This document shows, in pieces, positions 47,915-58,699 of a stretch of 64,000 nt of DNA; the stretch's first letter is position 1; each line of letters opens with the position of its first letter. The position numbers were made by a program, and so were the translations under genes. The notes under the pieces are model-generated. The model made no database searches, was not told the DNA's origin, and saw only the letters and a program-made list of their open reading frames with translations. Source of the DNA: Streptomyces sp. yr375 (lineage in GTDB: Bacteria; Actinomycetota; Actinomycetes; Streptomycetales; Streptomycetaceae); NCBI RefSeq assembly GCF_900110755.1, contig NZ_FOFF01000017.1:85319-149318 (forward strand), written 5' to 3'.

Positions 47915-49030
47915 GTGCGCATCACCGATGTCGTGAGCCATCCGGTCCGGGTGCCCGCCGCCGACCCGCCGTTCGTCTGGCGGGACGGACTTCGGGGCAG
48001 CCCGCCGGAGGGCGAGGCGGCCGTCCTGCACATCCGCACCGACGACGGGGTCGACGGGGTGGCGATGAGCCCGCGGCGCGGGTCCGCCGTGCTGCTGGCG
48101 GACCTGCTGGACCGGGTGCTGCGCGAGGAGTTGGTGGGTCAGGATCCGCTGCGGCGCGAATGGCTCTGGCACCGGATGTGGGAACTGGACCGCACCGAGG
48201 AACTGCCGCTGTACCTGCTCGGCCTCGTCGACACGGCGCTCTGGGACCTGGCGGGACGACTCACCGGCCGACCCACCTGGGAGGTGCTGGGCGGCTACCG
48301 CACCTACATCCCGGCATACGCCTCCACGGTCACCTACTCCTGCGTCGCCGAGTATCTGGACATCGCCGACCAGGCGCTGGAGCTCGGCTACCCGGCCATC
48401 AAGCTGCACGCCTGGGGCGACGCGCGACGGGACGCGAAACTGTCGGTGGCGCTGCGCGAGCACGTCGGCGACGACGTCCCGCTGATGTTCGACGGCTCCG
48501 CGGGCTTCGATCTGCCCGACGCCGTCCATCTCGGCCACGCCCTGTCCGACGCCGGTTACCTCTGGTACGAGGAGCCGATGCGCGAGTTCAGCGTCACCGC
48601 CTACCGCCGCCTCGCGGACGCGGTGCGGGTGCCGCTGCTGGTCGCCGAGACCTCCGACGGGGCGCACATGAACTCCGCCGACTTCATCCAGTCGGGGGCC
48701 GCCACCTTCGGGGTCCGCGCCTCCACCCAACTGCGGGGCGGCTTCACCGGCGCGATGCGCACCGCCCACCTCGCCGACGCCTTCCGGCTGCGCGCCGAGG
48801 TGCACGGGCCCGAGATCCCCAACCGGCACCTGTGCATGGCCATCTCCAACACCACGTACTACGAGTCCCTGGTGATGGGGAACCCCATCACCAGGGAGAG
48901 CGGCATCGACGCCGACGGCATCGTCCACGCGCCCACCGGGCCCGGCGTCGCCCTGCCCGCCGGCCTCGACTACCCGGCCGTCCTGCGGCCTTTCGTCGAC
49001 GCGGAGACGGTCACCCCGCCCAAGGCATGA
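47915..49030 (+). CDS. Enolase-superfamily sugar-acid dehydratase (mandelate racemase/muconate lactonising family)
   Basis: The 371-residue protein starts at GTG 47915, with GAGGTGG 6 nt upstream. It has the capping domain and a TIM barrel with Lys163-x-His165 (AIKLHAW) in place of the common KxK, metal ligands Asp193 (FDGSAG), Glu219 (WYEEP) and Glu245 (VAETSDG), and a likely general acid/base His297 (EVHGPEI). The family dehydrates or racemises sugar acids. The substrate is unknown; a galacturonate-, fuconate- or rhamnonate-like acid would fit the pectin-type glycosidases around it. It heads an operon with a CUT1 sugar transporter. Confidence 0.87.
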   Translation: MRITDVVSHPVRVPAADPPFVWRDGLRGSPPEGEAAVLHIRTDDGVDGVAMSPRRGSAVLLADLLDRVLREELVGQDPLRREWLWHRMWELDRTEELPLYLLGLVDTALWDLAGRLTGRPTWEVLGGYRTYIPAYASTVTYSCVAEYLDIADQALELGYPAIKLHAWGDARRDAKLSVALREHVGDDVPLMFDGSAGFDLPDAVHLGHALSDAGYLWYEEPMREFSVTAYRRLADAVRVPLLVAETSDGAHMNSADFIQSGAATFGVRASTQLRGGFTGAMRTAHLADAFRLRAEVHGPEIPNRHLCMAISNTTYYESLVMGNPITRESGIDADGIVHAPTGPGVALPAGLDYPAVLRPFVDAETVTPPKA

Positions 49031-49059
49031 CCACCGCCCCCGCCCACCCACGTCCTTCG

Positions 49060-49094
<35 letters not shown>

Positions 49095-49129
49095 CGGTCA
49101 TCCCGCGTCCAGCGCAAACGAGGTCAGCC

Positions 49130-50506
49130 ATGAACAACGGTGTTCGGTACCCCTCTCCTCACCGCTCCCGGCCACGTGTCACAGGCGCCGTCGCCGCTCT
49201 CGGTGTCATGAGCCTGCTCTCGCTGGCCGGGTGCGCCAGCGCGGATCCCACTCCCGTGGCGAGCGGGCCCGCCGGAAAGTTCTCGCCCGCGCCCCAGAAG
49301 GCGGGCAGCGAGATCACGGTCTGGGCGGACGCCACCCGCGTACCGGGCGTGCAGGCCTACCAGAAGGCGCACCCGGACGTGAAGCTGAAGATCGTCACGT
49401 ACAGCGGCGACGCCAACGGGGCCAACGACCTCCAGACCAAGGTGCAGCTCTTCGACCGCACCGGCAGCGGCTGGCCCGACGTCGCGTTCACCGCGAACGT
49501 CAACGACGGCACCTGGGCCTCCCAGGGCAGGACCCCGTACGCCGCCCCCGTCAGCCAGGACATCATCCCGAAGACCACCCTCGACGGCTTCGCCGACGGC
49601 GCCCTGGACCCGTGCGTCTTCAACGGCGCCACGTACTGCGTGCGCAACGACCTGGCCCAGAACGTCCTGTGGTACGACAAGAAGCTGATGGACTCCTTCG
49701 GGTACGCCGTCCCGACCACCTGGGAGGAGTACCAGGCCCTCGGCGAGAAGGTCGCGAAGGAGCACCCGGGCTATCTCGTCGGCACCGCCGGTGACTCCTA
49801 CGCCCCCGAGGTGTACTTCTGGGCGAGCCAGTGTCCCGCGAGCACGGTCACCGGCGGCAAGAAGGTCACGGTGAACCTCGAAGACCCCAAGTGCACGCGG
49901 ATGGCCAAGCTGCTCGACGGTCTGATCGCCAAGGGGTCGGTCTCCAAGGACACCGTCTTCAGCGCGGGCTTCGTGAAGAACCGGGCGAGCAAGGTCCTGA
50001 TGCTGCCGGGCCCGTCCTGGTACGGCCAGGTGCTGTTCAACTCGACGTTCAAGACGCCCAAGGGCCGGATGGCGGCGGCCGCTCCCCTGAAGTTCGCCGG
50101 CGACACCACGAACTACACCGGCAACGTCGGCGGCGGCCTGTGGTTCGTCTCCTCGCACAGCCAGAACCTCAAGGCGGCTGCCGACCTGGTGACCTGGATG
50201 ACCACCTCCAACGACTACCAGGCCACCGCCGGCACCTACCCCGCCTACAAGACGGCCGCCACCGCCTGGCTCGCCAACCAGGCCACGACCGGCTACTTCG
50301 CCGGCGACATCGGCCCCGTCCTCCAGCAGGCCGCCGAGCGGGTGTGGCCGGGCTGGTCGGCGACCCAGTACAGCCAGGAGGCGATCTACGCCTCCACCGT
50401 CGTCCCCGCCCTCAACTCGGGCACGTCGCTCACCGACACCCTCGGCGACTGGCAGACCGCCATCTCCGACAAGGCGACGTCCCTCGGCTACACGGTCGAG
50501 CGGTGA
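49130..50506 (+). CDS. Sugar ABC transporter, substrate-binding lipoprotein (CUT1)
   Basis: The 458-residue lipoprotein has an N-terminal basic/hydrophobic signal and lipobox LAGC (Cys near residue 36), then SBP_bac_1 features: SEITVWADATRVPGVQAYQKAHPDV, WPDVAFTANVNDGTWA, NVLWYDKKLMDSFGYAVPTTWEEYQALGEKV and AADLVTWMTTSNDYQ. It binds an oligosaccharide or glycoside outside the membrane; the ligand is unknown but should derive from the beta-helix glycosidase substrate. GAGGTC lies 5 nt upstream of the ATG. It is 9 nt from the first permease gene. Confidence 0.92.
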   Translation: MNNGVRYPSPHRSRPRVTGAVAALGVMSLLSLAGCASADPTPVASGPAGKFSPAPQKAGSEITVWADATRVPGVQAYQKAHPDVKLKIVTYSGDANGANDLQTKVQLFDRTGSGWPDVAFTANVNDGTWASQGRTPYAAPVSQDIIPKTTLDGFADGALDPCVFNGATYCVRNDLAQNVLWYDKKLMDSFGYAVPTTWEEYQALGEKVAKEHPGYLVGTAGDSYAPEVYFWASQCPASTVTGGKKVTVNLEDPKCTRMAKLLDGLIAKGSVSKDTVFSAGFVKNRASKVLMLPGPSWYGQVLFNSTFKTPKGRMAAAAPLKFAGDTTNYTGNVGGGLWFVSSHSQNLKAAADLVTWMTTSNDYQATAGTYPAYKTAATAWLANQATTGYFAGDIGPVLQQAAERVWPGWSATQYSQEAIYASTVVPALNSGTSLTDTLGDWQTAISDKATSLGYTVER

Positions 50507-50515
50507 GGTGAGTCG

Positions 50516-51415
50516 ATGAGCACTCTCCCTGCTGCGCGGCCCAAGCGCAGCGCCCGCAACCCGCTCGGCCGCGCCGGATACCTCTTCGTCTCCGGTTACG
50601 TCGTCCTGCTGCTCGCGTTCGGGGTCCTGCCCACCGGCTACGCGGTGTGGCTGGCCCTGTCCAACTCCCGTGGCCAGTATGTCGGGTTGGGCAACTTCAC
50701 CCGTACCTTCGCCGACTACCGCTTCGGTCCGGCCTTCGCGCACATCGGGCTGTATCTGCTGGTCTGGCTGGTCGCGCTGATGATCCTCGTCGTGCTGCTC
50801 GCGTTGATGCTGCACGGCCGGATGCGCCGGACCTCCGCCGCCCTGCGGTTCCTCTTCTATCTGCCGGGGGCGCTCGCGGGGGTGGCGAGCGTGCTGCTGT
50901 GGCTCGTCCTGCTCGACCCGGCCTCCAGCCCGGTCGGCTGGCTCCTGGAAGCCTTCGGCTGGCACAGCTTCGCGCAGGTCATCGCCCCCGCCCATCTCCC
51001 GGTCCTCTTCACCGTCATCGCCTTCTGGACCGGGGCCGGCGGCTGGATCGTGATCATGTACGGGGCGCTCAACAACATCCCCGACGAGATCCTGGAGGCG
51101 GCCCGGATCGACGGCGCGAGCACACTGCAGATCGCGCTGCGCATCCAGATCCCGATGCTCACCAAGTGGATCGCGTACATGCTGATCCTCGCCTTCGCGG
51201 CGGGCACCCAACTGTTCGTCGAACCCCAACTGGTCGCCACCGCCAGCTGGGGCATGATCCCCGACAGTTGGTCCCCCAACCAGCTCTCCTACCAGTACGC
51301 CTTCCAGTCGGGCGACTTCAACGGCGCGGCGGCGCTCTCCGTCGACCTGCTCCTCCTCGGGCTCGGCTGCGCGGCACTCGTCGTCTTCCGTGCCGGGCTG
51401 TTCGACCGGGACTGA
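50516..51415 (+). CDS. Sugar ABC transporter permease (MalF-like)
   Basis: A 299-residue permease with six helices and the EAA loop EILEAARIDGASTLQIALRIQIPM. The N-terminal tail RPKRSARNPLGRAG is basic, as expected inside the cell. GAGGTGAG lies directly ahead of the ATG. It pairs with the next gene. Confidence 0.93.
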   Translation: MSTLPAARPKRSARNPLGRAGYLFVSGYVVLLLAFGVLPTGYAVWLALSNSRGQYVGLGNFTRTFADYRFGPAFAHIGLYLLVWLVALMILVVLLALMLHGRMRRTSAALRFLFYLPGALAGVASVLLWLVLLDPASSPVGWLLEAFGWHSFAQVIAPAHLPVLFTVIAFWTGAGGWIVIMYGALNNIPDEILEAARIDGASTLQIALRIQIPMLTKWIAYMLILAFAAGTQLFVEPQLVATASWGMIPDSWSPNQLSYQYAFQSGDFNGAAALSVDLLLLGLGCAALVVFRAGLFDRD

Positions 51416-51426
51416 AAGGCCGCGCC

Positions 51427-52374
51427 ATGACGCTCACCTCCTCCGCCGAGTGCTCCGCCCAGCCCTTCTCCGAGCCCCGGACCGGCTCACCGGGGCGGCG
51501 GACCCGTCCGAAGAGCCTGGCCGCCCGCGCCGCGTGGATCATCGTCCTGGGTCTCTTCCTGCTGTTCTTCGTGCTGCCGGTGATCTGGCTGCTGCTCGCC
51601 CCGGCCAAGAGCGACGGCGAGATCCTGCGCGGCGCCCCCTTCGCCCTCGGCTCCCTGGGCGGGCTCGCCGACACCTGGCACCACCTGTACGGCTTCCAGG
51701 ACGGGGTGATCCTCGACTGGCTGAGGAACTCCGCCCTGTACACCTTCGGCGCGCTGGTCATCACCCTCGTCACCGGCATCCCCGCCGGATACGGTCTGGC
51801 GCTCACCCAGTTCATCGGCCGGCGGCTGCTGCTGACCGTCACCCTGCTGGTGATGCTGATGCCGTCGGCCGCGCTCGTGCTGCCGCTGTACCTGGGGATC
51901 AACGCCGTCCACCTGGACGGCACGATCTGGTCGGTGATCCTGCCCTTCTCGTTCTTCCCGTTCGGGGTCTACCTCACCTACATCTACTTCTCCTCCAACA
52001 TCCCGGCCGATCTGCTGGCCGCCGCGCGGATCGACGGCTGCTCGGAGTGGCAGGTCTTCCGGCTCGTCGCGATGCCGCTGGCCAAGCCGGTCATCGCCCT
52101 GGTCGGCTTCTTCAACTTCGTCGGCAACTGGAACAACTTCTTCCTGCCGTTCGTGATGCTGCCCGACAGTTCGCAGTACCCGGCGCAGGTGGGACTGAGC
52201 AACCTGCTCACCTCGTCGTCGGTCTTCAACACCTCCGCGGGCGTCGGCAACCAGATCATGCGCCCGGAACTGGCCCTCGCCGCCCTGATCACCGTCGTCC
52301 CCGTCCTCGTCGTCTTCCTCTTCTCCCAACGCGCCCTGGTCTCCGGCATGTTGGCGGGCGCGACGAAGGAGTGA
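51427..52374 (+). CDS. Sugar ABC transporter permease (MalG-like)
   Basis: A 315-residue permease. The EAA loop is DLLAAARIDGCSEWQVFRLVAMPLAKP, and six helices follow a 35-residue N-terminal tail. The ATG at 51427 lies 11 nt after the preceding stop. As in the galactan transporter, no ATPase gene is present, so a shared MsiK-type ATPase elsewhere is expected. It is the last intact gene before the decayed patch. Confidence 0.93.
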   Translation: MTLTSSAECSAQPFSEPRTGSPGRRTRPKSLAARAAWIIVLGLFLLFFVLPVIWLLLAPAKSDGEILRGAPFALGSLGGLADTWHHLYGFQDGVILDWLRNSALYTFGALVITLVTGIPAGYGLALTQFIGRRLLLTVTLLVMLMPSAALVLPLYLGINAVHLDGTIWSVILPFSFFPFGVYLTYIYFSSNIPADLLAAARIDGCSEWQVFRLVAMPLAKPVIALVGFFNFVGNWNNFFLPFVMLPDSSQYPAQVGLSNLLTSSSVFNTSAGVGNQIMRPELALAALITVVPVLVVFLFSQRALVSGMLAGATKE

Positions 52375-52568
52375 CGGTGCGCGTGACTCAGTCCAGGTCG
52401 GTGCGTCCCGCGAGCAGATCGGTGGTCTCCACGGTGACGGGTCCGGGGACCCGTCCGACGTGACGGCCCTGGTCATGGCCATGTTCATGACCTGGTCGCC
52501 GGTCGGCAACGTCTACGCGGCGACCGCCGACGAGCCCCCGAAGCACACGAACAGCGCCGGACCCTGTC
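52375..52568. other. Possible remnant of a lost gene
   Basis: The 194-nt stretch has no intact gene. On the minus strand one frame ends GPVTVETTDLLAGRTDLD and a stop (complement of 52388-52390), which resembles the end of a glycosidase beta-domain, but nothing upstream continues the frame convincingly. Given the three broken genes that follow, a remnant is plausible. Confidence 0.3.
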
Positions 52569-53240
52569 CTACGGACCCGCCAGTCGTGCGGCGGCCTCGC
52601 GGCCGGTGGTGACCTCGGCGGGGGTGCAGCCGAGCGTGCGCAGGATGGCGTCGGCGACGCCGGTGGCGACATGGTCGGTGTCGTGCTCACCGGCCGACGG
52701 CCGGGACTGGACGACGCTTTCGACCAGGCCGCAGGCCAGCCGGGTGGCCAGGGCCTCGTCGCCACGGCGGCGGCCGGTCTGTTCGATCAGGGCGCGATAG
52801 CCGGCCCACAGCGCGTCGCGCTGCCCGCGCACCTCGGCGAACTACGGGGCGGCGATCTCGGGCAGCAGGAACAGGGCGCCGAGGTTGTACTCGTCGGACA
52901 GCAACTGCTGGACGTCGTAGCGGGCCAGCGCCCAGATCCTGGCCTCGGCGGCGACCTGGGCGGCGTCGGCCGCCAGCAGCCGCTCGGCGAACGCGAGGGC
53001 CGGGCGGACGGTGCGGGCGAGCAGCGTCGCCAGAACCTCTTCCTTGCAGCCGAAGTGGTTGTAGAGGGACGCCTGCCGCAGCCCCGCGCCCTCGGCGGTA
53101 GCACGCGTGGTGGTCGCCGTATAGCCGTGGGTCGTGAACAGGCGGGCGGCGACGGCGAGGACTTCCTCGCGGGTGCTCAGCCCTGGTGTGGGCGAGCCGT
53201 TCGCGCGCGGCCTGCCCGCCCTGCGTCTGGTTGCGTCCAC
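52569..53240 (-). pseudogene. TetR-family regulator interrupted by an in-frame amber codon
   Basis: From GTG 53240 (GGGAGAG 7 nt upstream) the frame encodes a TetR protein: STREEVLAVAARLFTTHGYTATTTRATAEGAGLRQASLYNHFGCKEEVLATLL and on to YNLGALFLLPEIAAP. A TAG codon at 52842-52844 (codon 133 of 224) follows. Directly after it the same frame continues FAEVRGQRDALWAGYRALIEQTGRR to a normal C-terminal helix ending AARLAGP. One base change (for example GAG to TAG) explains it. The DNA-binding half may still be made but the ligand/dimer domain is lost. It diverges from the broken GH1 gene, its probable former target. Confidence 0.85.
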
Positions 53241-53325
53241 AACGGAACTCTCCCACATCACCCCGCGCGCGAGCCCCACAGGCCGCTACTGAGGGGACGT
53301 TCATGCGCTCTCTCCCGACTACTGG

Positions 53326-53354
53326 ATGAAAATAGTCTCGCAATTCGAATTTCA
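53326..53354. promoter_or_regulatory. AT-rich divergent promoter region of the decayed locus
   Basis: ATGAAAATAG and GAATTTCAT flank the perfect palindrome AATTCGAATT (53342-53351). This is the only AT-rich patch between the TetR and GH1 genes and probably held their promoters and the TetR operator. Confidence 0.45.
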
Positions 53355-53434
53355 TGCTAGCGTGGAACCATCACCGCCGGTCTCCATCGACCGTGCCGCG
53401 GCCTCTTCTCCCGTCTCCAGCAAGGATCTCGACG

Positions 53435-54660
53435 GTGACTGAACTGATTCCCGGCTTCCTCTGGGGGGCGTCGACCGCCCCGCACCAGATCGAAGGCAAC
53501 AACGTCAACAGCGACTGGTGGGCGAACGAGCCGCACATGCCCGGCATGGCGCGCAGCGGTGACGCGGTCGACAGCTACCACCGGTACCCCGAGGACATGC
53601 GGCTGCTGGCCGACGCGGGCCTGAACTCCTACCGCTTCGGGATCGAGTGGGCCCTATCGAGCCCGCCGAGGGACACATATCGCCGGCCCAACTCGCCCAC
53701 TACCGGCGGATGATCGACACCGCCGTGGACCTCGGCCTCACCCCGGTCGTCACCCTGCACCACTTCACCAACCCGCGCTGGTTCTCCGAGGACGGCGGCT
53801 GGCTGGAGGACCGGGCGATCGACCGCTTCCGCTCCTACGTCGAGACGGCCACCCGCATCCTCGACGGCGTCGAGTGGGTGTGCACGATCAACGAGCCGAA
53901 CATCCTCGCCCTGATGGCGATGATGGGCCAGGCGCAGCGGCCCCGGTCCGAGGACGACGAGGCGGCGAAGTGGCTGAGCCCCACCGTCGAGGGCGCCGCC
54001 CGCCCGGTGCTGCCCTCCCCCGACCCGGTGATCGGCCGCCGCCTCGCGCAGGCGCACCAGGCCGCCCGTGAGGTTTTGCGCGAGCGCACCGACGCCAAGT
54101 CCGGCTGGACGGTGGCCTGTCAGGCGCTGACGCCGACCCCGGGCAACGAGGAGAAGCTGCGCGAGGTTCGCTACGTCCGTGAGGACCTGTACCTCGAGGC
54201 GGCGCGCGGCGACGACTTCATCGGCGTCCAGTCCTACTCCAGTCAGGCGGTCGACGCCGACGGCATCGTGCCGCACCCCGACAGCCCCGACAACACGCTG
54301 ACGGGCAACGCGTACCGGCCCGACGCCCTCGGCATCGCCGTCCGGCACGCCTGGGAGACGACCGGCCACACCCCGGTCCTCGTCACCGAGAACGGCATCG
54401 CCACCGCCGACGACACCCGGCGGATCGCGTACACCTCGCAGGCCCTGCGCCACCTGTTCGCGGCGATCGACGACGGCGTCGACGTGCGCGGCTACCTCCA
54501 CTGGACCGCCCTGGACAACTACGAGTGGGGCCACTGGGAGCCGACGTTCGGGCTGATCGCCGTGGACCGGGAGACGTTCGAGCGGCACCCGAAGCCGAGC
54601 CTCGGCTGGCTGGGAGAGGTCGCGCGCAGCGGCGGCAAGGGACTGGAGGGACCGGCATGA
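53435..54660 (+). pseudogene. GH1 beta-glucosidase/beta-galactosidase with a 1-nt frameshift
   Basis: From GTG 53435 (AAGGA upstream) the frame gives VTELIPGFLWGASTAPHQIEG and GLNSYRFGIEWA, the GH1 N-terminus. At 53654-53655 one base is missing (GCCCTATCGAG where GCC-CGT-ATC-GAG is expected). The rest of the enzyme continues in another frame from IEPAEGHISPAQLAHYRRM to the stop at 54660. It includes acid/base Glu in CTINEPN, nucleophile Glu in LVTENGIA and LHWTALDNYEW. With the base restored it would be about 408 residues, a short but complete GH1 enzyme. Either a recent mutation or a sequencing error. Confidence 0.85.
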
Positions 54661-54937
54661 CGGCCACGGAGAACGCGGCGGGCCCCTGGGACGCCTCCGG
54701 GCTGCACTCCGTGGGCCGGCTGCCGATGCGCGCCCTGCGCCGCACCCCCGACATCGAGCTGGACGGCACGTGGGACTTCCAACTGCTGCCGTCGCCCACC
54801 GCACCGTGGTGCACCTCGACATCGCACACCGCGGCCTCGGCACGGCGGTCCTCGGACCGGACACCCACCCGCGCCACCGGCTCACGGGCCGCGCGTACGC
54901 GTGGGAGTGGCGTCTGACGCTCACCCGGGCCGACTGA
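54657..54937 (+). pseudogene. GH2 beta-galactosidase remnant: N- and C-terminal ends joined by a large internal deletion
   Basis: The ATG at 54657 overlaps the GH1 stop. The first 50 residues (GRLPMRALRRTPDIELDGTWDFQLLP) are a GH2 N-terminus. From 54803, in a different frame, the sequence reads TVVHLDIAHRGLGTAVLGPDTHPRH and ends LTLTRAD at 54937, the extreme C-terminus of LacZ-type GH2 enzymes. Everything between, some 900 residues in normal enzymes, is missing. The joint lies in CCCACCGCACCGTGGTG. This cannot be a sequencing slip and marks the locus as decaying. Confidence 0.88.
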
Positions 54938-55003
54938 CGGCGACCCCGGCAGGTCCGTCCGTTCGCCGGGCACCCACGACACCACCGCGTAGGAGAACGC
55001 TCG

Positions 55004-56818
55004 ATGCTCAAACCCCGCTCCACCGCCACCCGCGAGCTGGTGAATCTCGACGGGATCTGGCGGTTCGCCGTCGCCCGGGACTCCGCCTGCGAGCCCTGGA
55101 CCGGGCCGCTCGACACCCGGCTGGAGGCACCCGTACCGGCCAGCTACAACGACCTGTTCACCGACAGCGCGATCCGCGACCACGTCGGCCGGGTCTGGTA
55201 CCAGCGTCCGGTGCGGGTGCCGCGCGGCTGGGCGGGCGAGCGGGTCCTGCTGCGGGTGGACGCCGCCACGCACGAGGGGACGGTGTACGTCGACGACGTG
55301 CTGGTCGCCCGACACGTGGGCGGCTACACGCCCTTCGAGGCGGACATCACCGAACACGTCCGTCCCGGCGGGGAGTTCCGGCTCACCATCGGCGTCAACA
55401 ACGAACTGACCCGCGTCACGATGCCGCCCGGCTCGATCACCGTCACGCAGGACGGCCGACGCAAGCAGACGTACCTGCACGACTTCTACAACTACGCGGG
55501 CCTCGCCCGCTCGGTGTGGCTGTACAGCAAGCCGGCGGTCCACGTCGACGACATCACCATCGTCACGGGCCTCGACGGCGCGACCGGGACGGTCGACTAC
55601 TCGGTCGAGACGAACGCGCCCGCTCCGGTCCGGGTGCGCGCGCTCGACGCCCACGGCACCGAAGTCGCCGCCGCGGAAGGGCCGAACGGCACGCTGCGGA
55701 TCGACGACGTGACGCCGTGGCGGCCGGGCGCGGCGTACCTCTACGACCTCGTCGTCGACGTCCTGGACGGGGACGGCGAGGTCGTGGACACCGTCACCGA
55801 GCAGTTCGGGGTGCGCACGGTCGAGGTGCGCGGGAGTCGATTCCTCATCAACGGGGAGCCGTTCTACTTCACCGGCTTCGGCAAGCACGAGGACACCCCC
55901 GTGCGCGGCAAGGGTCACGACGACGCCTACCTCGTGCACGACTTCCAGCTCATGGAGTGGATCGGCGCCAACTCCTTCCGTACCTCGCACTATCCGTACG
56001 CCGAGGAGGTCATGGAGTTCGCCGACCGGCACGGCATCGTCGTCATCGACGAGACCGCCGCCGTCGGCCTCAACCTGGCCGTGGAGGCAGGGCTGTTGGG
56101 CACCCCGCCCCGGGCCACGTTCTCCGACGAGACGTTCGGCGACGACACGCGCGCGGCGCACGCCCAGGCGATCCGGGAGCTGATCGCCCGCGACAAGAAC
56201 CATCCCAGCGTCGTGATGTGGTGCATCGCCAACGAGCCGTCGTCCAACGAGCGAGGCGCGCGGGAGTACTTCGAGCCGCTCGTCGAACTGACCCGCACAC
56301 TCGACCCGACCCGTCCGGTGACATACGCGGCGGTGATGTTCGCGACGCACGAGAACGACCTCATCGCCGACCTCTTCGACGTGCTCTGCGTCAACCGCTA
56401 CTACGGCTGGTACATCGCCACGGGCGATCTGGCCACCGCGGAACGGTACTTGGAGGGCGATCTGCGCGGCTGGGCCGGAACGTTCGGCAAGCCGATCATG
56501 GTGAGCGAGTACGGGGCGGACACGCTGCCGGGGCTGCACTCCATGTGGGACGCCCCCTGGACGGAGGAGTACCAACTCGCTTACCTGGAGGCGAACCACC
56601 GCGCCTTCGACCGCATCGACGCCCTCGTCGGCGAACACGTGTGGAACTTCGCCGACTTCCAGACCTCGAACAGCATCCACCGGGTCGGCGGCAACAAGAA
56701 GGGCGTCTTCACCCGCGAACGCCACCCCAAGGCCGCCGCCCACGCGCTGCGCCGCCGGTGGCTGCCGCTCGGCGGACGCAAGCCGTCGCCCACCGGCGAG
56801 TACCTCAAGACCGAGTAG
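55004..56818 (+). CDS. uidA: Beta-glucuronidase (GH2)
   Basis: The 604-residue intracellular enzyme has the GH2 sugar-binding domain (LDGIWRFAVARD, VWYQRPVRVP, VNNELTRVTMPPG), the immunoglobulin-like domain, and the barrel with acid/base Glu411 (IANEPSS) and nucleophile Glu502 (VSEYGAD). The NxK motif Asn564-Lys-Lys566 (GGNKKGVF) contacts the uronic carboxylate and separates glucuronidases from galactosidases. It would release glucuronic acid from plant or host conjugates or glucuronoxylan pieces. ATG 55004 with AGGAGAA upstream. It follows the decayed GH1-GH2 pair and may be the only working enzyme left of that operon. Confidence 0.94.
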   Translation: MLKPRSTATRELVNLDGIWRFAVARDSACEPWTGPLDTRLEAPVPASYNDLFTDSAIRDHVGRVWYQRPVRVPRGWAGERVLLRVDAATHEGTVYVDDVLVARHVGGYTPFEADITEHVRPGGEFRLTIGVNNELTRVTMPPGSITVTQDGRRKQTYLHDFYNYAGLARSVWLYSKPAVHVDDITIVTGLDGATGTVDYSVETNAPAPVRVRALDAHGTEVAAAEGPNGTLRIDDVTPWRPGAAYLYDLVVDVLDGDGEVVDTVTEQFGVRTVEVRGSRFLINGEPFYFTGFGKHEDTPVRGKGHDDAYLVHDFQLMEWIGANSFRTSHYPYAEEVMEFADRHGIVVIDETAAVGLNLAVEAGLLGTPPRATFSDETFGDDTRAAHAQAIRELIARDKNHPSVVMWCIANEPSSNERGAREYFEPLVELTRTLDPTRPVTYAAVMFATHENDLIADLFDVLCVNRYYGWYIATGDLATAERYLEGDLRGWAGTFGKPIMVSEYGADTLPGLHSMWDAPWTEEYQLAYLEANHRAFDRIDALVGEHVWNFADFQTSNSIHRVGGNKKGVFTRERHPKAAAHALRRRWLPLGGRKPSPTGEYLKTE

Positions 56819-56866
56819 CCCGAGTCCGCACACCCATCGTCCGACGGACCGCAGAAAGGCCCCCCC

Positions 56867-58695
<1,829 letters not shown>

Positions 58696-58699
<4 letters not shown>

